In this document: piece after piece, positions 54,156 to 63,563 of the stretch
Layout: the number at the start of each line of letters is the position of its first letter
Position numbering within the stretch: the first letter of the stretch is position 1
Source: Ignavibacteriales bacterium
GTDB taxonomy: Bacteria; Bacteroidota; Ignavibacteria; Ignavibacteriales; Melioribacteraceae
Direction: 5' to 3'
Assembly: GCA_021740915.1 (NCBI GenBank)
Contig: JAIOYW010000013.1
Coordinates: 1 to 64,000, forward strand
Length of the DNA: 64,000 nucleotides
The notes under the pieces: model-generated
Database searches by the model: none
Seen by the model: only the letters and a program-made list of their open reading frames with translations
What the model was told of the DNA's origin: nothing
Translations under genes and position numbers: made by a program

Positions 54156-56783
54156 ATGACAATAATTTTTAAACATTCAATCATATTGTTTTTTTCATCA
54201 TTCTTCTTTTTACGGCCTGTGTTCGCACAAGAGTCCGAAAAAACTCCTTTTGTCAGGACAACACTCGAACCAAATTTCAAGTCATCTGACCTTTATATGT
54301 TCTTTCTGGGAACTCACTGGCGGAATCTATGGACAACATCAATTGACATTCCCCTGCTTGATCTGAAAACTTTTGATGGCGGATTGTTTCCATACGAAAA
54401 GGGTGGGGGCATGCAGACAAAAGACCTGGCGCTGATCGGTAAATCCAGGAGAATCTGGAAATTCAGATCATTAAAAAAAGATCTTTCCGCATTGCTGCCC
54501 GATGATCTGAAGCAGACTTTTGCTGCAGACATACTTTATGATCAGGTTTCATCTGCTAATCCGATGGCGCCATTAATCGCCTCTTCACTTCTAAGGTCGG
54601 CAGGTGTTTATAATACGGGACCGACTTTGGTTTTTATGCCCGACACACGATTGCTTAATCATTTCACCGCTGAATTTTCCAATCAGCCCGGGACTATAGA
54701 GATACATCCGGAAGAGGATAGTGAGAATGGCATTACTTATTTTGGGGCGGACAAAATTTCTTCTACTTATAATTTCCTTGATGAGATTGCAAAGGATCCC
54801 AACAATAAAGTTGATGCAAAACTTTATTTGAAGGTGCGGTTGATGGACGCTTTTATTGGCGATTGGGACAGAGGCACCGAACAGTGGAGATGGGCGAGAA
54901 TAAGGAATGATTCTTTGAAAATCTGGACGCCGGTACCAGGAGATCGTGATCAGGCTTTTTCCAAATTCACGGGCCTGATTCCTGCACTTACAGAAATGTA
55001 TTTTCAGCAGCTCTGTTCCTTCGAAGAGAATTATCCGCCCGTTAGTAAATTAGCCTGGAGCGGCAGGGCAATTGACCGTAGATTCCTAACTGAAATTACA
55101 AAGCAGGAATGGCTTGAGGTAACTAACGAAGTCATTTCATTAATGACAGACGAGGTTATAGAATTAAGCTTGAAATCGATGCCTTCCGAGTTTTATGAAC
55201 AGGCGGCAGACGAAATAAGGAACAAACTCCTTGCGAGACGCAGCAAATTAAATGAATATTCAGAGCAGTATTATTCCTGGGTAAATGAATACATCGATAT
55301 TCATTGCTCGGACCAGGACGATCATGTTAGAATTCTTCGCCAGGATGAAAATACAACAACGGTTATCGTCGGCACCGCAAAAAATGAAACAAATACGCGC
55401 CAAATTTATTTTTCCAGACAGTTCGACAATGAGATCACCCGTGAGATCAGAGTGTTTCTTGAAGATGGTGATGACAGCGCTTTTGTTGCGGGAAAAGCCT
55501 CACGCAGCCCTTTGATAAGAATTGTTGGCGGCGGCGGTAAAGATGTCTTAAGTGACAGTTCAGAGATCATAAGCTTTTTCAGTTCTTTTCTGCCTGTTCG
55601 CAGCGCTCTGCAAAGTGTAATGTTTTATGATAGCGGGGATGATTCTCAAATTTCTGCGTTTCCCGGCACGAGAATTGATCGCACTCCATTTCCTGAACCA
55701 AAAAATCAGGAGGAACGCTATGAATCTCTTTTCAGGCAGGAAAGATATGATGTTGCGATAAGCCCCTATTACGAGCTAAGTTCTGAGAATGGTCTGATTT
55801 TTGGCATTGGTCCTCAAATTACAGTTTACGATTTCAGGGTTCAGCCTTATGATTATACGGTTTCAGTAATTCCAGCTTATGCAACAAAGTCTTCCAGTCT
55901 TGAGATAGATCTTAAGGCAAGGTTTTACGGAATAATGCCGAAAAGTTTTATTGATGCCCGAATTAAAAAAACAAATATGAATCTTCAGAATTTTTTTGGT
56001 TTTGGAAATGAAACATCATTTGACAAGAGTTTTGAAGAAAACGAGTTTTACCGGACCGAGCAGGAATTTTTTATGCTTGAAGGTGCTATTACGACTTACC
56101 TTTTAGAGCCAATTATTATCAGGCCCCGGCTAGCCTATATCTATGCCGACACCAAACTCCGAAACCCTGCACTTCTGAATGGTTTCCCGGGTGGGAATAT
56201 GGGATTAAATGGAATGAACCAACTCAGGATGTCGCTCTCTTTGATTTATGACTCCAGAGATAATCCCGACAACCCGCAGAATGGTTTATTTCTTAATTTC
56301 ACAGGCAACTATTACCCGCCTATTTTCAGCATCAAAAAGCACTTTATGTCATTAGGCGGTGAAATACGGGGTTTTGTAAAAACTGATTTTCTGACTGAGA
56401 CAGTCACCGGTATTAAGATTAGCAGCAATATGATAACAACTAATGAATACCCGTTTTTCCAATCAGTTTTTATAGGCGGCTCCGAAACACTACCGGGATA
56501 TTCGCGGGAGAGGTTTGCGGGAAGATCGGGAGTATCCGGACTACTTGAGTCACGCTTTTTACTGGGCAATTCAAACCTGATAATTCCGGCAAAATTTGGT
56601 TTCCACTTATTCGCAGGGACAGGCAGGGTTTATATTTATGGTGAGGATTCTGATAAATGGCACAGTTCGGTTGGCAGCGGATTATGGCTGTCTTTCCTGA
56701 ACAGAAAATACACCGTTTCGCTTACAACTGCTGTTTCTCCCGAAAACCTGACCTTCAGCCTGATAACTTCTATGAATTTCTAA
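54156..56783 (+). CDS. Outer-membrane protein with kinase-like N-terminal region and Omp85-type barrel
   Basis: An 875-residue exported protein (signal peptide about 1-24). The N-terminal half (about 80-400) belongs to a Bacteroidota family often annotated only as surface antigen or metallophosphatase-associated. It has GGGMQTK, FRSLKKDL (Lys), DAFIGDWDRGTEQWRW (231-246) and PVPGDRDQAF (260-268). The DxxxGDWDR followed by DRDQAF resembles the catalytic and metal loops of Fam20C/HipA-like kinases. That resemblance is my inference. Here the usual His after DR is Gly240. The C-terminal half (about 540-875) is an Omp85/BamA-like barrel with YDSRDNPDNPQNG, SETLPGYSRERFAG and a terminal Phe. No neighbouring gene explains its role. 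Confidence 0.8.
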   Translation: MTIIFKHSIILFFSSFFFLRPVFAQESEKTPFVRTTLEPNFKSSDLYMFFLGTHWRNLWTTSIDIPLLDLKTFDGGLFPYEKGGGMQTKDLALIGKSRRIWKFRSLKKDLSALLPDDLKQTFAADILYDQVSSANPMAPLIASSLLRSAGVYNTGPTLVFMPDTRLLNHFTAEFSNQPGTIEIHPEEDSENGITYFGADKISSTYNFLDEIAKDPNNKVDAKLYLKVRLMDAFIGDWDRGTEQWRWARIRNDSLKIWTPVPGDRDQAFSKFTGLIPALTEMYFQQLCSFEENYPPVSKLAWSGRAIDRRFLTEITKQEWLEVTNEVISLMTDEVIELSLKSMPSEFYEQAADEIRNKLLARRSKLNEYSEQYYSWVNEYIDIHCSDQDDHVRILRQDENTTTVIVGTAKNETNTRQIYFSRQFDNEITREIRVFLEDGDDSAFVAGKASRSPLIRIVGGGGKDVLSDSSEIISFFSSFLPVRSALQSVMFYDSGDDSQISAFPGTRIDRTPFPEPKNQEERYESLFRQERYDVAISPYYELSSENGLIFGIGPQITVYDFRVQPYDYTVSVIPAYATKSSSLEIDLKARFYGIMPKSFIDARIKKTNMNLQNFFGFGNETSFDKSFEENEFYRTEQEFFMLEGAITTYLLEPIIIRPRLAYIYADTKLRNPALLNGFPGGNMGLNGMNQLRMSLSLIYDSRDNPDNPQNGLFLNFTGNYYPPIFSIKKHFMSLGGEIRGFVKTDFLTETVTGIKISSNMITTNEYPFFQSVFIGGSETLPGYSRERFAGRSGVSGLLESRFLLGNSNLIIPAKFGFHLFAGTGRVYIYGEDSDKWHSSVGSGLWLSFLNRKYTVSLTTAVSPENLTFSLITSMNF

Positions 56784-57005
56784 TCTGACATTTAATTACA
56801 AATCTTAAAAATTATGACTTTAATGGATACAAGTCCTCCAGAACATTTTAAATCTCCGGATTTTGCCTCTGTTAATTGAAGACCATTTTGATCCAGAATT
56901 AAGTCGATAAATATTGACTTCGTTGTTAAAACAACTCATTGCTATTTTCAAATAAATTTACTATTGTAAACCTTCAAATTTTAGTTTCTGTAAAAGGGGT
57001 TTTTG

Positions 57006-57863
57006 ATGTTAGAAAAAATGTTTTTCTTATGCCTGGGCTTCATAATTTTAACAGCTTGTTCAGCAGATCAGCAGAAATTACGTGACGAATTACTTAAAGT
57101 TGATTCTGATTTCTCAGATTATTCAGTGAAAAACGGCTTTGAAAAGGCATTTATTGAATTCGCACACAGTGAGGCGACAATGCTTCCGGAAAACGAGGAG
57201 CCGGTTGTCGGTCTTGAAGCTGTAAAAGCCCATTTTGCAGAAGAAAGCGGAGCTCTGATGGAATGGGAGCCTCTTTATGCCGAGGCTTCTTCATCCGGCG
57301 ATATTGGGTGGACATGGGGAACTTACACAATGACGGTAAAACTCCCTGATAATTCTGAACAGATATTTACCGGTAAATATACATCAATCTGGAAAAAAAC
57401 AGACGATGGAAATTGGAAATGGGTCCATGATATGGGGAATATGGACAGGGCAACGCAGACTGTAAAACGACTGCCGGAGAAATTTGATCCTCAGCGTGAT
57501 CCGGTAAAAGATCTTGAACTCGCTAAAGAAATTGCAAAAAAGGATGGGAAAAGAATTATCCTTGATGTCGGCGGAGAGTGGTGTATATGGTGTCATAGAA
57601 TTGATGATTTTATTTTAGCAAACAACGAACTGAATAATTTTATCTCGAATAACTTTGTTGTCTTGAAAATAAATTATAGTGAAGAAAACAAAAATGAAAA
57701 ATTTCTTTCCGGATTTGCCTCAATACCTGGGTTTCCTCATTTTTTTGTGCTTGATGAGAATGGAAAATTATTGCATTCCCAGGATACCGCGCTTCTTGAG
57801 AAAGACAAATCATACGATTTTGACAAGTTCATGGCGTTTGTTAAACAATGGGCGAAAAGCTGA
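57006..57863 (+). CDS. Lipoprotein with SnoaL-like and thioredoxin-like domains
   Basis: A 285-residue lipoprotein: the lipobox LTAC puts the lipidated Cys near residue 19. The first part (about 25-145) is a SnoaL/DUF4440-type ketosteroid-isomerase fold (ATMLPENEEPVVGLEAVKAHF, WTWGTYTMT). The second (about 165-285) is a thioredoxin-like domain with WCIWCHR as the CxxC site and the cis-Pro in PGFPHFF, close to the thioredoxin fold of DsbD-type and DUF255 proteins. The combination is unusual. It probably acts in the periplasm on thiols. Its end overlaps the start of the giant LTD protein by 16 bases, suggesting co-production. Confidence 0.85.
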   Translation: MLEKMFFLCLGFIILTACSADQQKLRDELLKVDSDFSDYSVKNGFEKAFIEFAHSEATMLPENEEPVVGLEAVKAHFAEESGALMEWEPLYAEASSSGDIGWTWGTYTMTVKLPDNSEQIFTGKYTSIWKKTDDGNWKWVHDMGNMDRATQTVKRLPEKFDPQRDPVKDLELAKEIAKKDGKRIILDVGGEWCIWCHRIDDFILANNELNNFISNNFVVLKINYSEENKNEKFLSGFASIPGFPHFFVLDENGKLLHSQDTALLEKDKSYDFDKFMAFVKQWAKS

Positions 57864-60800
57864 AAAAAGCATTCGGGAATAAAAATAAAATACTATTCCT
57901 GATAATTATTATAACAATCACATATTTTACTGAATTTTACGCACAGGATTCTCCGGTCAGAATTAACGAGGTCATGTTCTATCCTGCTGCCGCAAATTCC
58001 GAATTCGTTGAGCTCATCAATGTGTCGGAATCAGATTTCGACCTTTCCGGGCATAAAATAATCTATGCCGCATCCCCTGCTGATATTATTATTCCTGTCG
58101 CCGACAGCACGATACTTCCTGCGGGTACTTATGGCGTGATTTTCGAGGGAGACTATCCTTTTGGTTCAGGTATCTATGATTTGCTGATTCCTGCCGGAGC
58201 CGTGATAATGAAGATTAACAACAATGCATTTGGTTCTAACGGAATGTCGAACTCATCCGACAGAGCAATTTTCCTGATTTCCCCACAAGGCGACACCCTT
58301 GATTCCTATATTTATACCGCCGATAACAGTGAAGGAATATCAGATGAGAAAATAATATATAACGGGGAAAATTCTCCCGGGAACTGGGCAAATTCTATTG
58401 CGATGAACGGCAGCCCGGGCGGAATTAATTCGGTAAGTCCCAGGAATTATGATCTTTTGGTTTCTCATTTTACCATATCTCCCCTGTCAGTGTTTACGGG
58501 AGAGCCAGCTTTCTTCTCTGCAAAAGTCAGGAACAATGGTCTTGAAATTGTAGATGATTTTCAGATCGATTTTTATTATGATTCAAACAACGATGCGATA
58601 TTCAGTGATAATGAAAAAATTTATTCGGAAAACCCGGGAGAAATCCTTCTGGGAGATTCACTTGAATTTCAATTTACAAATTATTTCACGGAGATAAATA
58701 ATGATGCTTCGGCAAAAGTTGAAATTAATTGCCCAATTGATGAAAATCTGATTAATAACAGTTCACTGGTCGCCTTCAAAGTGGTTTCGGATTCGGTTCC
58801 ATTCGGCGGAATTGTAATTTCTGAGATAATGTACGACTCAGATGGATACGGTCCGGAATGGATAGAGCTGAATAATACTTCTGACACGGAGATACATCTC
58901 GAAGGCTGGAAAATCAGCGATAAAACAACTCATTCTTCAATTGATACAAGTATTTCAATCTCCCCGGGAAAATACATCGTAATCAGCGATGACGAATCGA
59001 TTGTCGATTATTTCGACATTACCGGAACACTTCTGATCAAAAATCTTCCATCATTAAATAATACCGGGGATGACTTAAAAATAATTTCAGAGTTGGGACG
59101 AATAAAAGATTCTGTCAATTATCACCCTGACTGGGGTGGACTAAAAGGTTATTCACTTGAGAAAATTGACCTTTCCGGTAATGGGAACGATCCGGAAAAC
59201 TGGACGGCTTGCTCGCTTGCTGCCCGGGCTACTCCCGGCAAAGAAAACAGCGTTATCCGCCGGGAAGATGATATCTTTTTTCAAAGTCTTACATTTCCTT
59301 TTAGCCCCCCGGTCCTGAATGAGATTTATTCGGGTGATGTGAGTATTGGTTATACAGGGAGGGCAGGAGGATTTTTTACTCTTAATTTCGGAATTGATCT
59401 TAACCGGGATTCGTTGATCACTGGTTCAGAATTGTTGTTTTCTAAGGTTTATTCTGTTCCGGATGATGGCAATTTCATGTCTGCACATTTTTCATTTATC
59501 CCTTTGATTCCCGGGCTAAACAGATACATTGCCCGGGTTGATCGCGAAGAATTTTATCCGGAGAATAACATTGTTTTTGTTGATCTCGATGTAAAATCCG
59601 GATCAGAAAACCGCTTTGACATTGTTATAAACGAATTTCTTTTTGCGCCAGCCTCTCCAAATGTAGAATGGATAGAGATTTACAATACTTCGGCTAAATC
59701 AGTGAATCTTAAAAATTATTCCCTTCGGGACCGAAGCAGTTCTAAAAAGATTATTAATACTGATCAAAATATCATGCCTGGCGATTTTGTTGCTGTAGCA
59801 AAAGACAGCATAGTTTTGGATATATATCCAAATATATCCAATCTTATTATCTGTGAATTTCCCTCTTTGAACAATACTGGCGACCTCATTATCCTTAAGG
59901 ATTCACTTGCCAGAACAATTGATTCACTTGAATATTTTCCCGATTGGGATATTTCTCCGGGGATTTCACTTGAACGGGTTGATGCTCTCTCGGGTTCAAA
60001 TACTCCCTCAAACTGGCTCAATTCAACATCTGTTCACCTCGGAACCCCTGGCAGGAAAAACTCAGTCACTTCAAAAGAATTTGATGTTTCAACTGAATTT
60101 ATTAAACCAGAATCCGAATATTTGGAAAAAAACAAAGCGTTTTCTATTGAATTTACAATTAAAAACCTTGGAGACAATCCGGCTGATGGCATTACAATGA
60201 ATTTATTCAATGATAAGAATTATGACGGGCTGCTTTCTGCCGGTGAAATTATTGAAGTTTATCTTGTGACAAATATAAATCCGGAAGAGGTCAGAATTTT
60301 AGAACATACAATAATTCCTGAAACAACAGGCTTATTAAGCTTAGGTTTGAACACGATTTTCCCGAAGGACGAATTTGAGGACAATAACAATTCATACCTT
60401 AATATAAACGTAGTTCTAATTGAAACAAATTATAATGATATTGTTATCAATGAAATTATGCATTCCCCTTCCTCTGGGGAGCCGGAATGGATAGAGCTTT
60501 ATAACCTCAGTGAATCTGGTAAAAATCTGAATGGTTTTATTGTTAGCGATGGCAATTCAGATGCTGTATTGCCAGATAACGATATTTATATCCCTCCGAA
60601 AGAATATCTTGTCATTTGTGAAGATTCCACGATATTTTCCAAATTTGGGAATAATCTCCAGGTAATAATTCTGCCTCTTCCATCCTTGAATAATTCAGGG
60701 GACTTATTAGTTTTAAAGGATTCGCTCGGCAGAGTGATCGACTCAGTTGAATTCCGAAGTTCATGGGGCGGCACAAACAGTCGGTCGCTTGAAAGAATTG

Positions 60801-63316
60801 ATCCTGCGGGTAACTCTTTAGACAGTTCTAATTGGAAAACAAATAAGTTTGAATCCGGCGCAACGCCAGGAAGAATAAATTCAGTAAGTAAAAAGAATTA
60901 TGATCTGCTGTTTATCAGTCTGACTGCCAATCCCTCGGAAGTTGACTCGAGTAGAATCGTCATACAGTCAAAAATCAAAAACTCGGGATTTCTTTCTGCG
61001 CTGGGAGTTCTCAAAATTACCGGAGACACCGATGGAGATGACACTGCTGATCTGATCCTGCCCATATCCTCACCCTTTTCAATAGAGCCGGATGATTCCC
61101 TCCTTCTCGAAATCCAATATGATACTCATGGAGACAGAAAGAACATTACTTTTTTCGGTTCTATAGTCTCGGAAAACGATGAGGATACTACAAATAACAA
61201 TGCAGTAAGGGTTTATTACCCTTTTCATAGCCGGGGAATTCTGACGATAAACGAAATTATGTTCGCTCCTTTGAACGGAGAACCGGAATGGTTTGAATTA
61301 TTAAACAGCACGAGCGGTATTATTGATATATCAGGCTGGCAAATTTCCGATCTTTTCACTTCGCCAACAAATTTTCGGATAACAGAAGAAACTGCTGTTT
61401 ATCCCGGGGAATATTTTGTTATTTCAAAAGACTCATCAATTTTTTCCTTTTACACAAATTATTCTTTCAGAATTGCAGTGCTCCCCTTTCCAAATCTGAA
61501 CAATGATCGTGACGGAATAGTGATCCGCGATATCCACGGGAAATGTATCGATTCAGTGCATTTTAATGCACACAATGCTGAAGCCGGAAGATCACTTGAA
61601 AGAATAGATACCGGATCCGGTTCTGTTCAACTGGCAGACAATTTTTCGTATTCAGGAGATAAACGTGGCGGAACGCCCGGCAGAATTAACAGTGTTTCTC
61701 CAAGACGCCATGATTTTGAAGTTGAGGATGTGTTTCTTTTTCCCGAATTTCCTCAACCCGGTGAAGAAACCCGGATCCAGGTTTATTTTAGGAATAATGG
61801 CGCTGAACCTTTGCCGCCGGTCAACTATGAAATTCGCCTAAAACCTGACACACAAAACGAGTATATATTTCACGAAGGAATTATCTCAGCCGACCCGGGA
61901 CTGACAGAGTCCATAGTGACACCAACCGGTTTTAATTTTTCAGATTCAGTAGAGGTCTCAGTTAATCTGAAAACTGAAGATGAAGACAGTGTTAATAACA
62001 AAATCAATAAAACATTTCTAGCCGGTGCCTCCTGGCAAAGCACTTTGATCTCGGAAATTATGTATTATCCGGCAGGCAGCAATGCTGAATGGATTGAGCT
62101 CAAAAATCAAACTGCTGATGACATTAATATTTCCGGCTGGTCAATCTCGGGAACACGTAAGGCACCTGAGCAACACATCACAAACCAAAAATCAATAATT
62201 CCCGCAGGCGGATTTTACATTATCTCCTCCGACACTTCACGAACTCCCTCTGTCAATCTGAAAGCAGAATATAATTTTGGCTCGTTGGGCAACTCAGGTG
62301 GTCACATTTATCTTTTTGACAATCGCGGGTTTATTGTTGATAGCTGTTATTATTCACCTTTGCCCGGCAGGTTTGACGGCAGATCGCTCGAAAGACTCAA
62401 CAATTCTCCGGAATCCTGGTTCGGATCGATCTCTGACATTGGGCACTCCTGCGGACAGAATAATTCGCTGGACACCCTCATTCTCCCCGCTGTCGGATCA
62501 TTAAGAATTAATGAAATAATGTATGAACCCTCAGCCGGGGATGCTGAATTCGTTGAGATAATCAACACTTCACTGGCATCTGTTAATCTGACGGGTGTTT
62601 CTCTTTCAGATAATAATGGTGATCGTTTCTATTTTACTGATTTTTCTGCTTCATTACCTGCAAATGAATATTATGTGCTCGCTTCGGATTCAAACATAAT
62701 TTCTCGTTTTTTAATTGAAAATTTTTCCGGAAAATTGAAAATATCCGGTACTTCGGAGCTTTCATTAACAAATACCGGGAAAAAGCTGTTTATTCTGGAT
62801 ATCGCCGGAAATATTATTGATTCGCTTCAATACTCGCCAAAATGGCATAATCCGCAAATCAATTCTTTGAAGGATCGTTCACTTGAAAAGATATCTCCTG
62901 CAACTATTAATTCTCGAGATACCTGGACATCATCAGTTGCATCATACGGCGGAACACCCCTGAAGCAAAACTCTGTTTACACAAAACCTGCGTCTCAGAA
63001 AGGCAGTCTCACGTTTTCACCAAATCCTTTCTCGCCGGATAACGATGGTTTTGAAGATTTTATGATGATTTCCTATAACCTCAATACACCCTCTGCCGAG
63101 ATACACATAAAGATTTTTGATTCTAAGGGCAGGCTTCGGCGAACGTTCTATCCCGGATTTTTGCCTGGAAACTCCGGCGGCATTATTTATGACGGACTTG
63201 ATGACAATCAAAATCCACTGCCGATAGGGATATATATTATGCTTTTCGAAGCCGTAGGATCAAATGGAGTTAAAACTGCATATAAGCAGGTTTTCGTAGT
63301 TGCAAGGAGATTATAA
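57848..63316 (+). CDS. Giant secreted protein with seven lamin-tail domains and CHU_C/FlgD-like C-terminus
   Basis: An 1822-residue exported protein (signal anchor about 10-33, ending YAQ). Seven lamin-tail (LTD) domains begin near residues 37, 321, 591, 865, 1133, 1399 and 1553, each with an INEIM...EWIEL block and a closing LPSLNN(S/T)GD. Five CARDB-like beta domains (for example NYDLLVSHFTISP, EFDVSTEFIKPES) separate the first six. Several contain calcium-type loops (DSNNDAIFSDNE, DLNRDSLITGSE, DKNYDGLLSAGE). The C-terminal 100 residues (FSPNPFSPDNDGFEDFMM) are an FlgD/CHU_C-like domain typical of type IX-type secretion in this lineage. LTDs bind surfaces, glycans or nucleic acid in other bacterial proteins. 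The role here is probably adhesion. It is translationally coupled to the lipoprotein gene. Confidence 0.92.
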   Translation: MGEKLKKAFGNKNKILFLIIIITITYFTEFYAQDSPVRINEVMFYPAAANSEFVELINVSESDFDLSGHKIIYAASPADIIIPVADSTILPAGTYGVIFEGDYPFGSGIYDLLIPAGAVIMKINNNAFGSNGMSNSSDRAIFLISPQGDTLDSYIYTADNSEGISDEKIIYNGENSPGNWANSIAMNGSPGGINSVSPRNYDLLVSHFTISPLSVFTGEPAFFSAKVRNNGLEIVDDFQIDFYYDSNNDAIFSDNEKIYSENPGEILLGDSLEFQFTNYFTEINNDASAKVEINCPIDENLINNSSLVAFKVVSDSVPFGGIVISEIMYDSDGYGPEWIELNNTSDTEIHLEGWKISDKTTHSSIDTSISISPGKYIVISDDESIVDYFDITGTLLIKNLPSLNNTGDDLKIISELGRIKDSVNYHPDWGGLKGYSLEKIDLSGNGNDPENWTACSLAARATPGKENSVIRREDDIFFQSLTFPFSPPVLNEIYSGDVSIGYTGRAGGFFTLNFGIDLNRDSLITGSELLFSKVYSVPDDGNFMSAHFSFIPLIPGLNRYIARVDREEFYPENNIVFVDLDVKSGSENRFDIVINEFLFAPASPNVEWIEIYNTSAKSVNLKNYSLRDRSSSKKIINTDQNIMPGDFVAVAKDSIVLDIYPNISNLIICEFPSLNNTGDLIILKDSLARTIDSLEYFPDWDISPGISLERVDALSGSNTPSNWLNSTSVHLGTPGRKNSVTSKEFDVSTEFIKPESEYLEKNKAFSIEFTIKNLGDNPADGITMNLFNDKNYDGLLSAGEIIEVYLVTNINPEEVRILEHTIIPETTGLLSLGLNTIFPKDEFEDNNNSYLNINVVLIETNYNDIVINEIMHSPSSGEPEWIELYNLSESGKNLNGFIVSDGNSDAVLPDNDIYIPPKEYLVICEDSTIFSKFGNNLQVIILPLPSLNNSGDLLVLKDSLGRVIDSVEFRSSWGGTNSRSLERIDPAGNSLDSSNWKTNKFESGATPGRINSVSKKNYDLLFISLTANPSEVDSSRIVIQSKIKNSGFLSALGVLKITGDTDGDDTADLILPISSPFSIEPDDSLLLEIQYDTHGDRKNITFFGSIVSENDEDTTNNNAVRVYYPFHSRGILTINEIMFAPLNGEPEWFELLNSTSGIIDISGWQISDLFTSPTNFRITEETAVYPGEYFVISKDSSIFSFYTNYSFRIAVLPFPNLNNDRDGIVIRDIHGKCIDSVHFNAHNAEAGRSLERIDTGSGSVQLADNFSYSGDKRGGTPGRINSVSPRRHDFEVEDVFLFPEFPQPGEETRIQVYFRNNGAEPLPPVNYEIRLKPDTQNEYIFHEGIISADPGLTESIVTPTGFNFSDSVEVSVNLKTEDEDSVNNKINKTFLAGASWQSTLISEIMYYPAGSNAEWIELKNQTADDINISGWSISGTRKAPEQHITNQKSIIPAGGFYIISSDTSRTPSVNLKAEYNFGSLGNSGGHIYLFDNRGFIVDSCYYSPLPGRFDGRSLERLNNSPESWFGSISDIGHSCGQNNSLDTLILPAVGSLRINEIMYEPSAGDAEFVEIINTSLASVNLTGVSLSDNNGDRFYFTDFSASLPANEYYVLASDSNIISRFLIENFSGKLKISGTSELSLTNTGKKLFILDIAGNIIDSLQYSPKWHNPQINSLKDRSLEKISPATINSRDTWTSSVASYGGTPLKQNSVYTKPASQKGSLTFSPNPFSPDNDGFEDFMMISYNLNTPSAEIHIKIFDSKGRLRRTFYPGFLPGNSGGIIYDGLDDNQNPLPIGIYIMLFEAVGSNGVKTAYKQVFVVARRL

Positions 63317-63455
63317 GGGACTGTTTTGCCATGTATTAAATGATCCCAAATAACTTAGCATATCTGAGTTTTACAGGTTTTATCTGCTGAATTTAACCAG
63401 TTCACTCAGTGATTGATAGGGTTCATTATTAAAATTTTTTACAATTATTAATTCA

Positions 63456-63503
63456 GCCCATCTGATGGGCAAATTTATTACTTCAAACTGCCCAAGGCAG
63501 TTT
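63456..63503 (+). repeat. Two tandem hairpins in the trailer of the LTD gene
   Basis: GCCCATC-T-GATGGGC (63456-63470) and AAACTGCC-CAA-GGCAGTTT (63485-63503) are perfect inverted repeats. Neither is followed by a T tract. They may protect the mRNA end. Confidence 0.45.
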
Positions 63504-63520
63504 TCCATTCTTTAGTCACA

Positions 63521-63546
63521 AACCCGGAAGAACCGGGTTTTTATTA
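63521..63546 (+). terminator. Rho-independent terminator downstream of the LTD gene
   Basis: AACCCGG-AAGAA-CCGGGTT (63521-63539) followed by TTTTTAT, 204 bases after the stop of the LTD gene and pointing rightwards. It ends 18 bases before the converging lpdA stop. Confidence 0.8.
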
Positions 63547-63563
63547 TAGCTGTAAATTCAGAA

